From assembly GCA_045837725.1 (NCBI GenBank), contig JBEWZL010000302.1, positions 310,001 through 374,000 on the forward strand: 64,000 nucleotides of DNA. Reading direction: 5' to 3'. Made by a program: the position numbers and the translations under genes. Under the pieces are notes generated by a model, which did no database searches, was not told where the DNA came from, and saw only the letters and a program-made list of their open reading frames with translations. Source of the stretch: Vermamoeba vermiformis (Eukaryota; Tubulinea; Echinamoebida). Of this stretch, positions 35,054-48,356 are shown one piece after another (the first letter of the stretch is position 1; each line of letters begins with the position of its first letter).

Positions 35054-38000
35054 ATGGCAGCCAAATCGAAAGGCTACGAGACGCCTTCAGAAGAAGAAAG
35101 TTACAGCGAATCCGAGTCTCATTCGAGCAGCGAATCAGAATTGAGTAGCGGATCTGATTCTGACTCGAACAACAGCGACGTACCACTCACACGCAAATAC
35201 AGTGGTATGTGGACAAGATGCGCTAATTAATTGCGCGATTAATTTAAATATAAAATGTTCCTATTGATCGACGAGTGTGATATATAATTTATGAATAATA
35301 ATGGCGCGTATTAAAATATTGTTCGGCTTAATTACAAATTAATTAACCATCACGAAATTTACACCCAACAATAATAAAATCATAAAATCACATATTTGAA
35401 TGCTTGCTTAACAATCATAAATATGAATTAATTGTACAATGCAGTGGGATATTTAGCACAAGACAGCGACGACGAATCTGGAAATACCAAACAATCTTCT
35501 GCCTCGCCCTATGACAAAACAGAGACTAAGAAAAGTGAACCCAAAGCTACGGCAACAGAATACCCCTCGAATACGGCTGTTAAGACCATTGCTCCTGCTG
35601 CACGCAAACTCAACCGTACATCCCGAAACCACAAAATCGTAGTCGAGGAGACCACAGCAGACAATACAGATGCTAATACAGAGGCGCAAGTCACACCCAA
35701 GTCTCGTTCACTGCATTTAAAATCGCGCGACAAGCCGATCTTGGTGGAGCCGATCAAGCCCCAATTCAGCAGCACTCCGCAGCCTGAAGAGTTCTCGCCG
35801 ATCAAAGGTACGTAGCGGCACTGTGCACCGCAATGCAGCGCTGACCCCCTCGCAGCAGCACGCGAAGGCCGTGACTGGAACACGGAGTTCCAAAAGCTCG
35901 TGTCAGAACTGCGTCGCAACAATGCGCTGCACAATCCTGACGACCGCTCTGCCATGCAAGTGTATCATCAGCTCACTGAACTCGGCAACGACTTCCTCTA
36001 CGCTGCCAAGGTACGTGTTCTGCTGCGTGCGTGAAGGATGTGTATTGACAGGTGTCACTCGCAGACCTACGGCAAGATCATCATCTCCGAGTACTGTCTG
36101 AACAACAAGTACAAGACCATCAAGCCTGCCACCAACAAGCTGGGAGGGGTAAGTTGTCAATAATCATCATAGGTACTCGTGTGTCTCATCGCATGTAGAT
36201 TGCTGGCGGTGAGAAGTTCATTTGCAACGGCATTGTCTTCAAGGTACGTACTCTGTTCACTGAACTAAGCACTCGTTCACTGAATCCACCCCATTGATCA
36301 CGTGCCCTAACACCGTACACAGTTCGCCGTGGACAAGATAGGTCTGTACGGAGGCGATCAGAATGCCATGAAAGCAGCCGGGCACGATCTGCGCAACACG
36401 ATTCAACTGCTCGAGTGTCAGATACCAGATCTGTGCTTCCCACTAATGTGCACGATTGACTGGTGCGGCTACAGACTGATTGCCATGTGTCTGCTGCCCA
36501 TCGACAAGACGACCATCATCTACGGCAGCTGTGACGCGGGCGAGACAGTGCACGACAAGGACCTCTACTTCTCCTCGCTCATGAAAGAGGCCGCCAAGAA
36601 GTTGAACTTGGCCGAGCACATTGCAGGCGTGGAAGAGCACAGTTCACGCGCGATATGGGCCTGCGCTGATGCCGAGGGACACCGCGGCCAAGACACGCGC
36701 TACTACGTGATTGATCTCGCGCGCTTGTGTCCGCCTGAAGCCACTGCGCGCAAGACCTATTTGTACAAGCAACTGCGTCCTGAATACGTGCAGAAGTACA
36801 AGTAAGTGGGCCCTGGTGGAGTGTGCAGCACAGCGGACTGATGTTCTATTTTTAGAGTGCCACTCAATCCCGATGTGTTCTCGCGGTTCATCGATCACGA
36901 TCCGCACCGCAAACAAGCTGAGGCTGACGTGCGATTGGTGCGTCATATATATAAATATACTAGGCTAGTAGTCGCAGCCACTTAACCAATTCTATTTGCA
37001 GGCCACTTCAGAGCTGCGCACCACAGTGATCCCCAAGTTCGCGATGGAGCTCGCACAGCGCTACTCGGACACGAATCCTGAAGTGACGACGCTGCTGACC
37101 AGCGAGCGACTGGTGATGGAACTGCACGGCGAGGGCATCAATCTGCGCCTGCTCGGACTCGTGCGCCAGGCCCTCGAGACACAATCGACCTGTCAACACG
37201 TGCGGCGCTTGCTGCTGCTGGAGATGATCTGTCGCGTGATGAAGGAGCAGATCAACTCGAAGATGCGCGACAAGATGACGAGCATCACCACGGCCTCGTC
37301 GCTGCCCTTCGACAAGGTGGCCATGGAGTACTACAACTTCTTCTTGGGCAATCAGGAGTTCTGGACGGCAGTGCTCGACGATGAAGTCAAGTCCCTCAAG
37401 CGCGCCATCATGAACAAGTTTGAGGCTGGACTGACCGCGCAAGAACTCGACTCCAACTACCGCCTCACCCCCGAGCCCATGGAGCTGTTCACACGACTGC
37501 AAGAGCTGAGTGGCATCAAGCTGTACAAGTCCGCCAAAGAGGACGCCAAGTTCAACTTCACCGAGGGCGCGAGTCAGCTGTCAGTGACGGACATTGAAGA
37601 GCGTGCCATCAAAGTGAAGCACATGAACATCATCGGCTACAGTCACGGCATCTCCCTGCTGCTCCAAGCACGGGACTGCAAGCACCGCGAACAGAAGCTG
37701 CGCATTCTCAGCAAGGCCAATGTGCAGTTCGAGAAGTCGCAGCTCTACTCGCTGTTCAGACCCAAAAAAGGCAATCGCGAGGCCAAGGAGCTGATGACAC
37801 TGTGGGGCGATGTGCTGTACGAGACTGGCATGCTCGTCGACGAGGCCAGCAAGTCGCGTCGCTGCTTCGAACTGGCGGCAGAGAAGTACTTCAAGGCCAA
37901 GAATGTGGAGCGACTGCTGATGCTCGGCAATGAGGGCAGCAAGAAGCTGCTCGATGCGGAGTGCAAGCAGCGCAAGAATGCATTCAAAGAGGTGTTTGAG

Positions 38001-39602
38001 ACCGTGACATTCCTCAAATATCTGCTCGGACCTGATCTCTCGCTGTTCATGCTGCACAATGCCACTCCCAATCCCTCGCTCAGCAACAGTGCCGACAAGA
38101 ATGCTGTCGTGAGCACTGGTACCTCTTCGCCCACTCCCTCGCTCAACTCCTCCTTCGCGGAGAATGAAGTGCCCCTCGGACTCAGACGTGCGGACAGTGC
38201 TGTCAAACTGCGCACCAGTCTCGCGCTCTCCATGCGTGCACGTGCATCTTCGCGTGGCACATTGACAGCCTCGCCCGTGCGTGCACATCCCATGCTCGGG
38301 GCCTCACAGCGCGTAGGACTCGTCAACTCCCCTGCTGCCACGACCGCCAGACCTCGCTGGTCCTATGTGCAGGAGTGGGGCACCGTGCTGTTCACAGCGG
38401 CGCATCGACTCAGCGCGGAGCTCGGCAACAGCAGCGAGGCCCAAGCACTGTTTGCAGTGTCGGGACGGTACTTCAAAGAGGCACTCAAGTGTGCCCCTGA
38501 AGACGCACCTCTTGCACCCCTCGTGCCGTGGATCTTCGATGTGAAGCGCGACGATGAAGTGGCCATGCTCGTGCAGATCATTCAGCACAGCGCTGATTTG
38601 ACCAAGTTTGACTCGTCGTGGTGTCCACAACTCACTGCAGACTCGTTGCGATGTCTGCTGTCACACGCCAAGGTCAAAGAGCTCGTGTTGACGGGCTTTG
38701 AAGTGTTGCCCGAAGTGTTCAGTGAACTCGGCTCCCTCGCTGCACACCTCACTGACCTCGAAGTGCTGGTGGTCAAGCAGTCCAGCACCGTCACCTTCGA
38801 GGCCCTGAAGCAGATCATCGAGCACGGCAGAGTGCGTGCACTGACCATCTATCGCTGTCCACTCATCAGCGCGCAGCACATTGGCGTGTTCAAGCAGCGC
38901 GGTGTGCAGCACATTGAGTTCGAAGAGGCTCCCTCCACACTCGTGCGACTGCCTTCAGGTACCAAGCGCAACATCACCATGGCCTTCCGCGAGAATTCAA
39001 GCGGTTCATCGACCAATCTGAGTCCCGTGGCAGATCTGACCAGCGAGGACCAAGAGAACATCTCCAGTGTCGTTGTGTCACTCAGCAGCAAGGTCGGTGG
39101 GTTTTATTCCACCGCTAACTGCAACTGCGTGCAACTCGTGGTCAATAGGTAAGTTAATGCTACCTGTAACGGACTCCATTTGACACGTGTCATTTGCAGC
39201 ATGGCGTTCCAGTGGCAGGACGAGGCAGGCAAGAACATCTCGTTGTCACCGCGCGATTACTATGCACAATACACCGCGTGGTCCAATGCACTCATCGCAC
39301 AGCTCAAACAGTCCCCGAGCAATGGTAAGTGTACCCTGCTGTTACTGTAGACATGCGGATCACTGACACGTCACATCACAGCCACGGGATTCAGAACGGT
39401 GATGCAGCAGATCTATCGTCGTCTGTTCAGATTGTGCGGTCACTTGTGTTTCGCGCACTTGTCCGAGCTCGATTACAACGACTTCTTGTCCTCATTCGCC
39501 AAGCTGATCACGTGCGGTGAACACTACAAGCTCGTCTCGCAGGTGGACTTCTCGCGCTTGGAGGGCATTGTGAGTTACGTCAAGAAGCACGCGCAACAAT
39601 AG
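35054..39602 (+). CDS. CLU-central-domain-like large protein
   Basis: Ten exons (35054-35204, 35445-35807, 35856-36010, 36065-36148, 36199-36243, 36323-36801, 36856-36937, 37002-39148, 39200-39324, 39382-39602) give about 1283 residues. The N-terminus is acidic and Ser-rich (GYETPSEEESYSESES). The centre resembles the CLU domain of clustered-mitochondria family proteins: ADAEGHRGQDTRYYVIDLAR, then CPPE and a YLYKQLRPEYVQKYKVPLNPDVFSRF block. The C-terminal 700 residues are mostly helical with a low-complexity Ser/Pro/Thr stretch and a leucine-rich section at 38590-38930. Similar CLU-like proteins of unknown role are common in amoebae. The second acceptor is a CAGCAG tandem. Function not assigned; a role in mRNA or mitochondrial distribution is only a family hint. 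Confidence 0.65.
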
Positions 39603-39843
39603 GCTTCATTTTTGTGTCATATATCGTTTATCTCTTATTTATTGTGCCATAGTAGACCGAGTCTCTGTAAAATAAAATTTGCTTATTCCAATTGAATCAA
39701 TGCATAGCAGCTCGTTCATCAGCAAACCCGCAAAAAAAGCAATGCGTCAAAAAATATATCCGTGGGCACAGGCAAGATTAATATAGTTTTGTTTCCTGAT
39801 CAGCTCGAACACTTCTTACTGATGGTCTGTACAATTAATCGTC

Positions 39844-42800
39844 TTATGAATCACTGCTGTCAGCAGTATCGTCCAAATCCAGATCTAAGTTGGCGTATCT
39901 TCTGCTTGTAATCTTTTCTTCCAAGTGCGTCAAGTCTTTGCGTGTGATGATACCAACCACTTTGTTCTTGCGGCTCACTACCACAATGTGACGCAATCCC
40001 ATCGTGCGGAATAATCGATAGACACGCGACAACGAAGCATTTCTCAGAATGGTGAAGGGGTATTTGTTGTAGTCTGTGTGCATGTTAGACACAAAACGTG
40101 CCACATTAGGATCTATGTGTACTTACAGGGCTTGAGGCTCATATATAGATCCATATCGTCCTCAGCAACGGTCACCGATTGGATCTTAGGGAAGCGAGGG
40201 TAATCGGCACTGAAGTCCACATAGGAGACTGGATGTGGGCCAATGGGTTGATAGCGCACTTGATCGCCCTGCAGTCTGTTTAGTACTGACACTTCATTCA
40301 TCATCAATATCATACCTCAGTGGCCATTCGACAAAAGTCTCTGCTCTTGAGCAAAGTGACCAATTGACTGCGCAAGATGAGGCCACAAAAAGTGCCGTCG
40401 TGATTTACAATTGGATAGCCGTTGTGCGTGGTAGTTTTGAGTACTTTGTACACGTGTGCAACTTTTTCAATCTTCTTGAAAGTGTAGACAGGCTGCGTCA
40501 TAATGTCTTGCGCGAAGAACTTGCGCATAAAGTAGGGTGCGTCCCAGTGCAAGAACGGAATGAACTTGGTCTCGTTGTACGTGTCGAAGATGCCCGATGT
40601 GAACCAGTCTCCGACCCACTTGGCAATCAAAAGCATGACCATAATAGGCAAGCCGTACTTGAGGTGTCATTAGCAAAGCTATAGCATTGCGCAACACTTA
40701 CAGTAATGTCATTCGTGGCCTCAATTAACATGACCGTCAGTGACATGGTCATGCGCGTCACACCGCCCATCATCGTCGCGGCTCCAATGAGGGCAAATGA
40801 ACCTGTCGCAAGTATTAGGGACGTGATATTAATGACTGACTTCGTACCTGGAAATATACCCCACGATGGTGCAAGATAGCCCACAACTTCACCCACAATG
40901 CGACCATAAGCTGCACCGATCAACAGACTCGGCACAAATATTCCGCTCGGGACTGAAGTGCCGTACGTCCAACACGCGAGCAGGAAATAGACAAAGCAGA
41001 ACACGGCGAGTGTGGTCAGACTGAAGGACTCGTCGCCTGTGGAGTGGAACAACTGTCTGAGCGCGAGTTGCGGTGTGGTGTAGAACAGCGTGGCCATGTC
41101 ATTGTAATAGCCCTGGTAGAGTGTCAGGCCCAATATATTTGACACGTGTCACAGTACATACGTTAGGGCAGTAGAACTGAAAGCGTGTCAATTCAATGCC
41201 AGGTGTGGTCAATGAATTGTCGTCCATGCGTCTAAGGGCATCATTAGCACTAAATATAGCTAAATTATTAGAATAACGACGTACTTGCAGTCGTGAATGA
41301 AGTACGACAGTAAATACGACAGCAGACTCGTGACAATAGCAATGCCCACAGCCTCAAGTACGCGCACGGAGGGTCGTTTGGTGCGTTTGAGGCGGAACAA
41401 GGTCAGTTTGAGATTGAGCCAGTTGAACAATGCACCAACAAATCCTCCGAATATGCCGATCAGAATAAATATCGGGAACTGTTCGATGGTGTAGCCGTGA
41501 TCGCGCGAGTGAAAAAAACTTCCAAAACTGATCAGGCCTGGCTGGGCAAATGCACCCCAGTTGTGGTAATCAGTGCCCGAGAGCATCAAATTGACGGTGA
41601 ATGTCGCTACAAATGAGCCGAAGAATGACCGCCACGTGAGCACTTGATTCCAGAACGACGCTCCTTCTTCGAGTGTGAACAACACACCGCCAATCGGCGC
41701 ACCAAAGCCTGAGGCCATGCCTGCTGCTGCACCTTCAGAAATGAAATCTCGCTTCTCACGATCATTGCGGAATGACTAAATTAGGAAATCATGAGTTGAA
41801 AGAAGGACTAATGAGGGGTTGTCACTGACCTCCATGGACTGCGTGTCTATAATAGGAAATGTCGTGGACTTGCCTTGACTGATGCCCGCAGCAATGATTG
41901 AGCCGTTGTGGATCATTGTGCCTAAATATAGACATTAGAACAACTGCAATGATTGACAGCACGTAACGCACTCTCTTGCCCGACAGGCAGGCCACCACTG
42001 ACTGCAAAGATCACTCCGAGTGCTTTCACGAACAAGGTCTTGATGCGCAACACGTGCGGAATTTTAATGCCGTTCAGATAACACTTGATTTCAGGTATGC
42101 CTGACCCTGCTGCGATTGGCTGGCAAAACAACACTGGTGAGCACGCGTATTACCATTTAAGGAAAATACATTACTGACCTCCATATAAGCCACTAATATC
42201 GCAGAGAATAACACGAGCACGCCGTTGATGCTCATGTACACAACGAACGGCATCCAGAAACAGTAAGTGCACGACTCCATAACTGCATTCAATCAGAGTA
42301 TTATAAGCTGCTAGTAGTGATAATATGCTACATACCCCAAGTAACGAATTCGAATTTGTAAAAGGTGAGAGTGCGCACTGCAATGCCGATCCCAAAAGCA
42401 ATGAGACCAGTCAGAATGCCGATCAATAGCGTCAATATCCAGCGGAAAAATTCTGCGCTGCGGAGGTACTAATGAGATGTCAATATGCGCTCTTAGAACA
42501 TTGCAGTGACGAGATCTATTGGCACTTACACTTTTTGAGGAGGTGCGCGAGTACTCTTCATCAGCTACATTACTATCGCAGACATCGTAATCTGTACTCT
42601 ACAATAATTGATTAATAAACAATAATTAATCGTTGAATTGAATGAAGTGATCTGATTTTTATTTTATTTCGTATTTATCTTTAAAATTTGTTATTGAAGC
42701 AATATGATCTACTTGAAACATATATATTACCTCGTATTTATGCGCTGCAGGAGTTGTTCTATAAATTAGTTTTCTGTAGGGGACTTCATCTTCTTGGATC

Positions 42801-42859
42801 AGCCCGTCATAGCTGGCATTACGGTTCTCATCCAACAACAAATCTACACTCTCTTCCAT
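39844..42859 (-). CDS. CLC-6/7-type chloride/proton exchanger
   Basis: Thirteen exons (42731-42859, 42530-42598, 42336-42468, 42179-42282, 41972-42119, 41830-41921, 41285-41775, 41162-41231, 40848-41112, 40702-40802, 40316-40657, 40127-40268, 39844-40073) give 771 residues. The CLC signatures are [13 protein letters not shown], the gating-glutamate motif read here as GQESTMIHNG, the proton-glutamate motif LEEGASFW, and [16 protein letters not shown]. Two CBS domains close the protein; [11 protein letters not shown] is in the second. Both exchanger glutamates are present, so it is probably a proton-coupled endolysosomal transporter like CLC-7. The usual Gly-Pro after the gating Glu is replaced by Ser-Thr. 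One donor is GTCAGT. Confidence 0.9.
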
Positions 42860-43416
42860 ATCGAAATTATTAGATTAGTTGCATGGTGGTGTGATCGGCC
42901 AGCTAAACAAAATAATTTTCGCACGAGATCTCGTTTGGTAACTCGCAATGACAACAATTCGAGGGTATCGAGGATATAAGAATACCCTTAGTCAATTTAT
43001 TAATTAATTATGAACTGACGATGCGCTTCAAGGTGGTGGATCTGAAAATTAACACGAATATTCGAAATAATAATTTAATAAATTTTCTAGTCTCAATAAG
43101 AGTAAAATGCACTTACCATCAAATGACCGATAATCGGCTGCTATATGAATATCACCAATAAATTTATTGTTCGTCTTGGAAGCCATGTCAGATCTGACGA
43201 GTGACAGTAGTGCTACTTGTATATTGGTGTATATTGAATGATATTATATAGATATGCTGTTCACTCTATCATGGAGTCAATAGCTGCGTTGTTGATCAAG
43301 ACTAAAAGTCTGAAGAATTAAATGTCTTCAAATGCAAAGCCAGAAGTATTTGTCGCGAAGCGTTTATTAAATACAATGTTACAATATATCAAGCACTCTT
43401 ATTCACGAGCGACTGA
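42860..43416. other. Leader region between CLC and TBC1D22 genes
   Basis: This 557-bp AT-rich gap lies upstream of the CLC start and downstream of the TBC1D22 stop, both on the minus strand. It contains a possible spliced short reading frame (43028-43186) and otherwise nothing I can name. Confidence 0.4.
43028..43186 (-). other. Possible spliced short reading frame (uORF or microprotein)
   Basis: An ATG at 43186 opens MASKTNNKFIGDIHIAADYR. It reaches a good GTAAGT donor at 43116 and, after a TTTTCAG acceptor at 43042, stops six codons later, giving about 27 residues. It lies about 170 bp upstream of the CLC start on the same strand. It could be an upstream frame in the CLC leader, a separate microprotein gene, or chance. 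Confidence 0.25.
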
Positions 43417-45754
43417 TTAATTGCGCCGCACAGCTACAGGACTGTTGTTGCTGCTGTTGATCGTGTTTTCAGGCTTCAAATGACTCGGAGCATTGCTGTA
43501 CAGTGTTTGCCACAAAAAGCTATTAATATTAATATATGAGTACTAGTATTCAATAGTTTGCTTCATTTACTTACGCCTGAGATAATAAAACTTCAATTTT
43601 AGTCGCATCCCAATCGGCTGTCGGTGGATGCTGCAAGAACGTGATTGTTTCCTAAAGAGGGTTAATTAGCAACGCAAATATGATATTAAACGGTTACTTA
43701 CGGCAAAATCGAATTGTTTAATCTCATTGCTGAAATGGATCAGCATGGCCGCGCACAAGTACGTGTGTAGCGGTGCGAATTGACCCTCGCACAAATAAGT
43801 GTCCCACAATCGAATACTAACACATAATATTATTGATTGGTGTTGTTAATATGAAGCGAAATGAACTTACGTCAAGCGCAGAGGTAATTCACGCATCAAG
43901 AGACAATTGACCCAGCGGAATGCAAATTGAAAGAAGTGCACGCCAATCTCATTCATATGATCGTATAATGGTCCTAAATATAAGGAGGATATGAGATTTA
44001 ATTGTCTTAAATAGCAGTGTCTAACGTACGGTCAATGCGCTGAATTAAATCTTGCAATTTCATAAGTACTCGCTGAATGCCCGGTTGATCGATTGTATAA
44101 TGGTCCTAATATAGATTAGTATTAATACACTATATACATATAATTTACGCGTACTTGAATGCAATCGATGAATTTAGACAAACACCAATAACTATCTGCT
44201 TCAATGTTGGCCAATATTTGTGGATCTACTGCATTAATGTCTGCTGTCTCAACATCACCATCTATATATAATTAGTATACGCCTATAATATATACGCGAT
44301 GTATTCGTACCAACAAACTGCGAGAGGAACACGGTGATGAAAGGTGTCACGAGGTCGTTGATGCCCTGCACATAACCACTCGCAGGGTGTCTGATGGCCC
44401 AAATATACAGCACGCGGTCTAACATCTTTTGAATGTGGGGATTTTGAAAGATGGGAACATTGGGATTCGTGCGTGGTACATCGGTGCGGATCTAATGGAC
44501 AACATTGAGTCAGTCCAATCTTATTTAACACTCCCTATTGATAGGTCTGCATCACTCACTTGTTTGTGCACTGCTCGTTCGTAATCTGAGCGCAGGTCCT
44601 CAGAGACATTGTACATATTCACTATCAAATCGCTGTCGAACAAATTAACAACAAGATCTTCCACATCCATATATATGTATATATATATATATATCCACAT
44701 CCATATGTATATATATTTCTCTATATATCCATGTAGTGTCACACTTACGCGTATTCTTGTCGTTTCTTCGCCAAGGCACTGTCGCGTCGCTCGCTGTTGG
44801 TGGGCAAGTAGTCGAGCAACAATCGCCAGGCCATGGGGCGGTGTTGATGTGGAATGCCGTTCCAGCACACCTTCTTCAAGGCCTCTGTATTGTCTGTAAA
44901 TATGATGTAATAATTGAGGTCTAGAAGTACGCACCAAGATCAATGATTGGCTGCGACAACATGTTTTGAAATTTCCTCAGTCTGGGAGTGCTGATTGGTG
45001 AATTCGAATTGAGATTATTTACATTGTTCAGACTTCGTGTGAGAGGAGTGACTTGTTGCGGTGTAACGGGCAGTGAATTATTGTTTGAATTGGGGGTTGG
45101 ATCGCTATCAGGTCCTGAGATCTTCAACTCATCGAAGCTGCCGCTCAATGAATTTGATTTCTACGAATATTTAGCGAATATTACAGGGCAGCAATTAGAA
45201 TTTAATTCAAATTCATAGCAACACGGAATAATAATTAATTAATTTGACGATACGGTACCTTGGTAGGAGTACGCTCTTCTGGAGCTTCAGTTGGGCCATT
45301 GCCCACACTCTTTGATAGTGAATTACCACTCTTAATTGAGTCGGAGCTAATTGATAATGCATGTCAGAAAAAATTTCAAATAATTAGGTTGAATTATTTT
45401 AAATAAGCAATATTTTAGAAATATATTTGATAAGCACTGATATGGGTACCTAATGCTTTGTGTGCCTAAATTAGTAGCTGGGGCTATTGGAGGATAGGCT
45501 GCTCCTCGGATTTGCTTAATTGCATTGCCAGGAACTTTTTTGCCACTTCCACTCGAATTATATTGCTTCCAATTATATTCGAACGAGTTAGACATTGATT
45601 GAATGGATCCACTGCTAGTCGGTTTGGATTTGGCATCAGATTTGTTCGTTATTTCGTCTTGCTCAGCACCATTATCGCCTTCTTTTTTACCAAAGAGCGA
45701 TGTTACCATGCCAAATAAGCCACTGCTTTTTGTACTAGTATTACTATCAGCCAT
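43417..45754 (-). CDS. TBC1D22-type Rab GTPase-activating protein
   Basis: Twelve exons join in phase to 532 residues: 45450-45754, 45259-45346, 44935-45160, 44749-44893, 44560-44632, 44311-44491, 44155-44261, 44030-44105, 43871-43973, 43702-43816, 43575-43651 and 43417-43519. The TBC domain matches TBC1D22: VCWNGIPHQHRPMAWRLLLDYLP, RHPASGYVQGINDLVTPF, QFAFRWVNCLLMRELPLR and TIRLWDTY. The arginine-finger motif IRTDVPR (IxxDxxR) and the glutamine-finger motif YVQ are intact, so GAP activity towards a Golgi-associated Rab is likely. The N-terminal 180 residues are Ser/Asn-rich and disordered. One intron (44633-44748) carries an AT microsatellite. Confidence 0.9.
44668..44731. repeat. AT dinucleotide microsatellite inside an intron
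   Basis: A run of AT/TA dinucleotides interrupted by two CCACATCCATAT units and CTCTATA segments. It lies wholly within a TBC1D22 intron and keeps one long frame open by chance. Confidence 0.6.
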
Positions 45755-46134
45755 CTACGAGAAGAGTCGTGTCAAGATTTTAATTAAATATAAAGGTGCT
45801 AAAAATCAAATAATATACTCTTATGACAGCTGAACAAGTACTGTTGGCTTCATCACTGTTTCAATCGTAAAATATTTTGCCTAGTCAAAGACAATGAAAA
45901 TTGGTTGAAAAATCGTTGTGAACGTAATTTAAAATCTTGAACTGATTCTACAGCGAGTAACACTTAATACGTCATCAATAAATGCGTATTTGAATATATT
46001 GCACGCAGACTTGACGAATAATTAGTTGATCAACGCCACGTCTTCAAACCTTCCAATGAATTTCTCAGTTTACAGCCTTTAAAAAATTCAATTTATTCTT
46101 CCAATCATTATTATAACAAGTGAAGGAAAGCACA
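45755..46134. promoter_or_regulatory. Divergent intergenic region
   Basis: 380 bp between TBC1D22 (-) and the EEP-PAP fusion gene (+), strongly AT-rich. No gene or clear motif seen. Confidence 0.35.
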
Positions 46135-48356
46135 ATGATGCACTCGTTACCAAAAATTCAGGTAAGTATTATTATTTCAGAAGATCGACAATCTAATCAT
46201 TTACTAGCCTCGAAAAGGCAAATTGAAGCAATTTGCAGCGAGCCCGTTGTACTATTACGACACTACCAATGAGTGTTGGTCCGAGTACCAAGGAGAATTT
46301 CCTTCACGCAACCTTGATCGCTTGACAATCGCGACGTTCAATGTCTTGTTTGATATTTATCAACCTGAACTACTATTCACCGATGAGCGACGATCAAAGT
46401 TGATGGAAGAGTTGCAGGCCTTAGATGCAGATATTATTGGCTTGCAAGAGGTCACACAATCACTCATTCGAGACTTGATGGCCGTACCGTGGATCAGAGC
46501 GCACTATTTCCTGACTGAGATTGTCAAAGATGATGATCAGCCCTCGCCTACAGTGTATCCATATGGACAACTTATCCTGGCCAAATATCCATTCAAACCA
46601 ATCTTTCACGAGTAAGTCGACAACTTCTTCATTAATTACAACGCGCCTAACCACTCGTGCACAGGTTCTCTGAGTACTCTAAAGTGATAGCAGGCGAGTT
46701 CGAGTTTAACAACCAGAAGTTTGTACTGCCTGTCGTGCACCTGTCCAGTGACAAAAACAAGCCCCTCTTGTTCGCAGCTCAAAGACGCGCCGAACAAATC
46801 AACATTGTGTTAGATTACTTGAAGAAGCGCGGTGATGAAAGTGTGTTGATCATGGGAGACTTTAACTTCAAAGACGAAGCTGAAGTGTTGAATGTACCGC
46901 ACAACTTTATCGATATTTGGCGACAACTCAATCCCACGGACCCGGGATACACTTACGACCCAGTAGCCAATACTATGGCTGCAGTCACTACGACTTATGG
47001 CAAGAAGAACAGATTTGATCGTCTCTATTTGACGGCCATGTCCGAATGGCGACCAATCAGCTGCGAGCTCTTTGCGCACCAGCCGTTCCCTGCTAAGAAT
47101 GGCAAAAACACACTCTATGTGTCGGATCACTATGGAATCAAGACTGTATTGGCGCGTACGACGTCAAGCGAGGAGAAGTTAGTGGCTCCGCGTCCTCAGT
47201 TGACGCACAAGGGTCGTACTTTGTATTTGGACCAAGCCTTGGAGTCGTTTGTGATCGATCGCAGCATTGTGGCTCCTGAAGTGATGTTGCGAAAGATGGA
47301 AAAGGCTTCTGGCAAGCTGAAAACAATGCTGAAGAAGATATTTGAAAAGGTACCGAGTGCTAGTTTCACTTCAGACACTCATTGCTTTCACAGACCAAGT
47401 TCAAAATGCGACACGTTGGATCAGTGCAACTTGGAATTGTTCTCGACAATACGGTGATCGATATTATGATCATTGGATTCATTCCTAAGGCTGAAATGTT
47501 TGAGAAGCTACTGAAGGCGTATACAATTCAAAAAGAGCCTAATCAGGTACGAACACGGAACTATTCTAGTTCAATATCTTATCTCTTTTAGGACCTCAAT
47601 GCACTAGAGTCACTATCGATGGACCGAGCAGGATGTCCCGTCAATATTGTTTACTGTCACATTCCTGTCGATTACACTTTCGACAAAGATTTCAAAGCTG
47701 GCAATGTTCCGCGCGAGATTATCGCAGCCATGGACAAGCAAAGTCAATACAATTTCAGAAGTAAGTACTAGACTAGACTGACAATAGTATTGGTATTAAT
47801 CAGCGCAGAACTCCTGGATTGTGACGCTATTACAACTCACGTGCAAAACCTGAAAGCGTTCAATGGCGCAGCTAGTTTTGTCAAGTACTGGGCGAAGAGT
47901 AAGTCAATTACGTCAAGATAATGTGTCACTAACTGAATACAGAGCACGACCTTTACGGTGCAAATAAACTCATGGGAATGATGATCAACACTATGATTGC
48001 CAAGCTATGTATTGAGCACGAGACAGCTACTGGCGATTGGATTTTGGTGCTGTTCTTCGAGACATTTGCAAATTGGGACTGGTTCGATCAAAAACCTGCA
48101 ATCTCGATGACATCTGGTACTAACTGGGAGCCAACCGAGGTATAGGGATAGTCGTTATTATTCTTGCATACTAATTTTGGACTAGGATTACATTGTGGCA
48201 CCAGTATTGACACCTGCGAGTCCACATCTGAACTTGACGCAACAGATCTCCAAGAGTACAATGGAGCTCCTCGTATCTAAATTACGAAAAGTGAATGCTA
48301 TCATACAAGAAGCGATTGGTGGTCAAATAGCAATTGTTTGGCAGGATTTGTTGTAA
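46135..48356 (+). CDS. EEP phosphodiesterase fused to poly(A)-polymerase-like domain
   Basis: Eight exons (46135-46161, 46208-46611, 46665-47349, 47394-47546, 47592-47760, 47809-47898, 47943-48139, 48186-48356) give 631 residues. Residues about 40-345 are an endonuclease/exonuclease/phosphatase domain with all its marks: FNVLFD, LQEV, MGDFNF and SDHYGI. It is close to the TDP2/CCR4-like group. From about residue 375 comes a nucleotidyltransferase-like domain (VGSVQLGIVLDNTVIDIMI). A poly(A)-polymerase central domain follows (LKAFNGAASFVKYWAKEHDLYG, FETFANWDW). Such nuclease-NTase fusions belong to a family proposed to process RNA ends. The usual DxD of the NTase reads VID here. RNA end processing is inferred. 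Confidence 0.7.

Noticed and set aside
44521-44943. Continuous minus-strand frame of 140 codons through the TBC1D22 intron
   Set aside because: It is kept open by the AT microsatellite; the TBC1D22 alignment requires the intron 44633-44748 and another frame.
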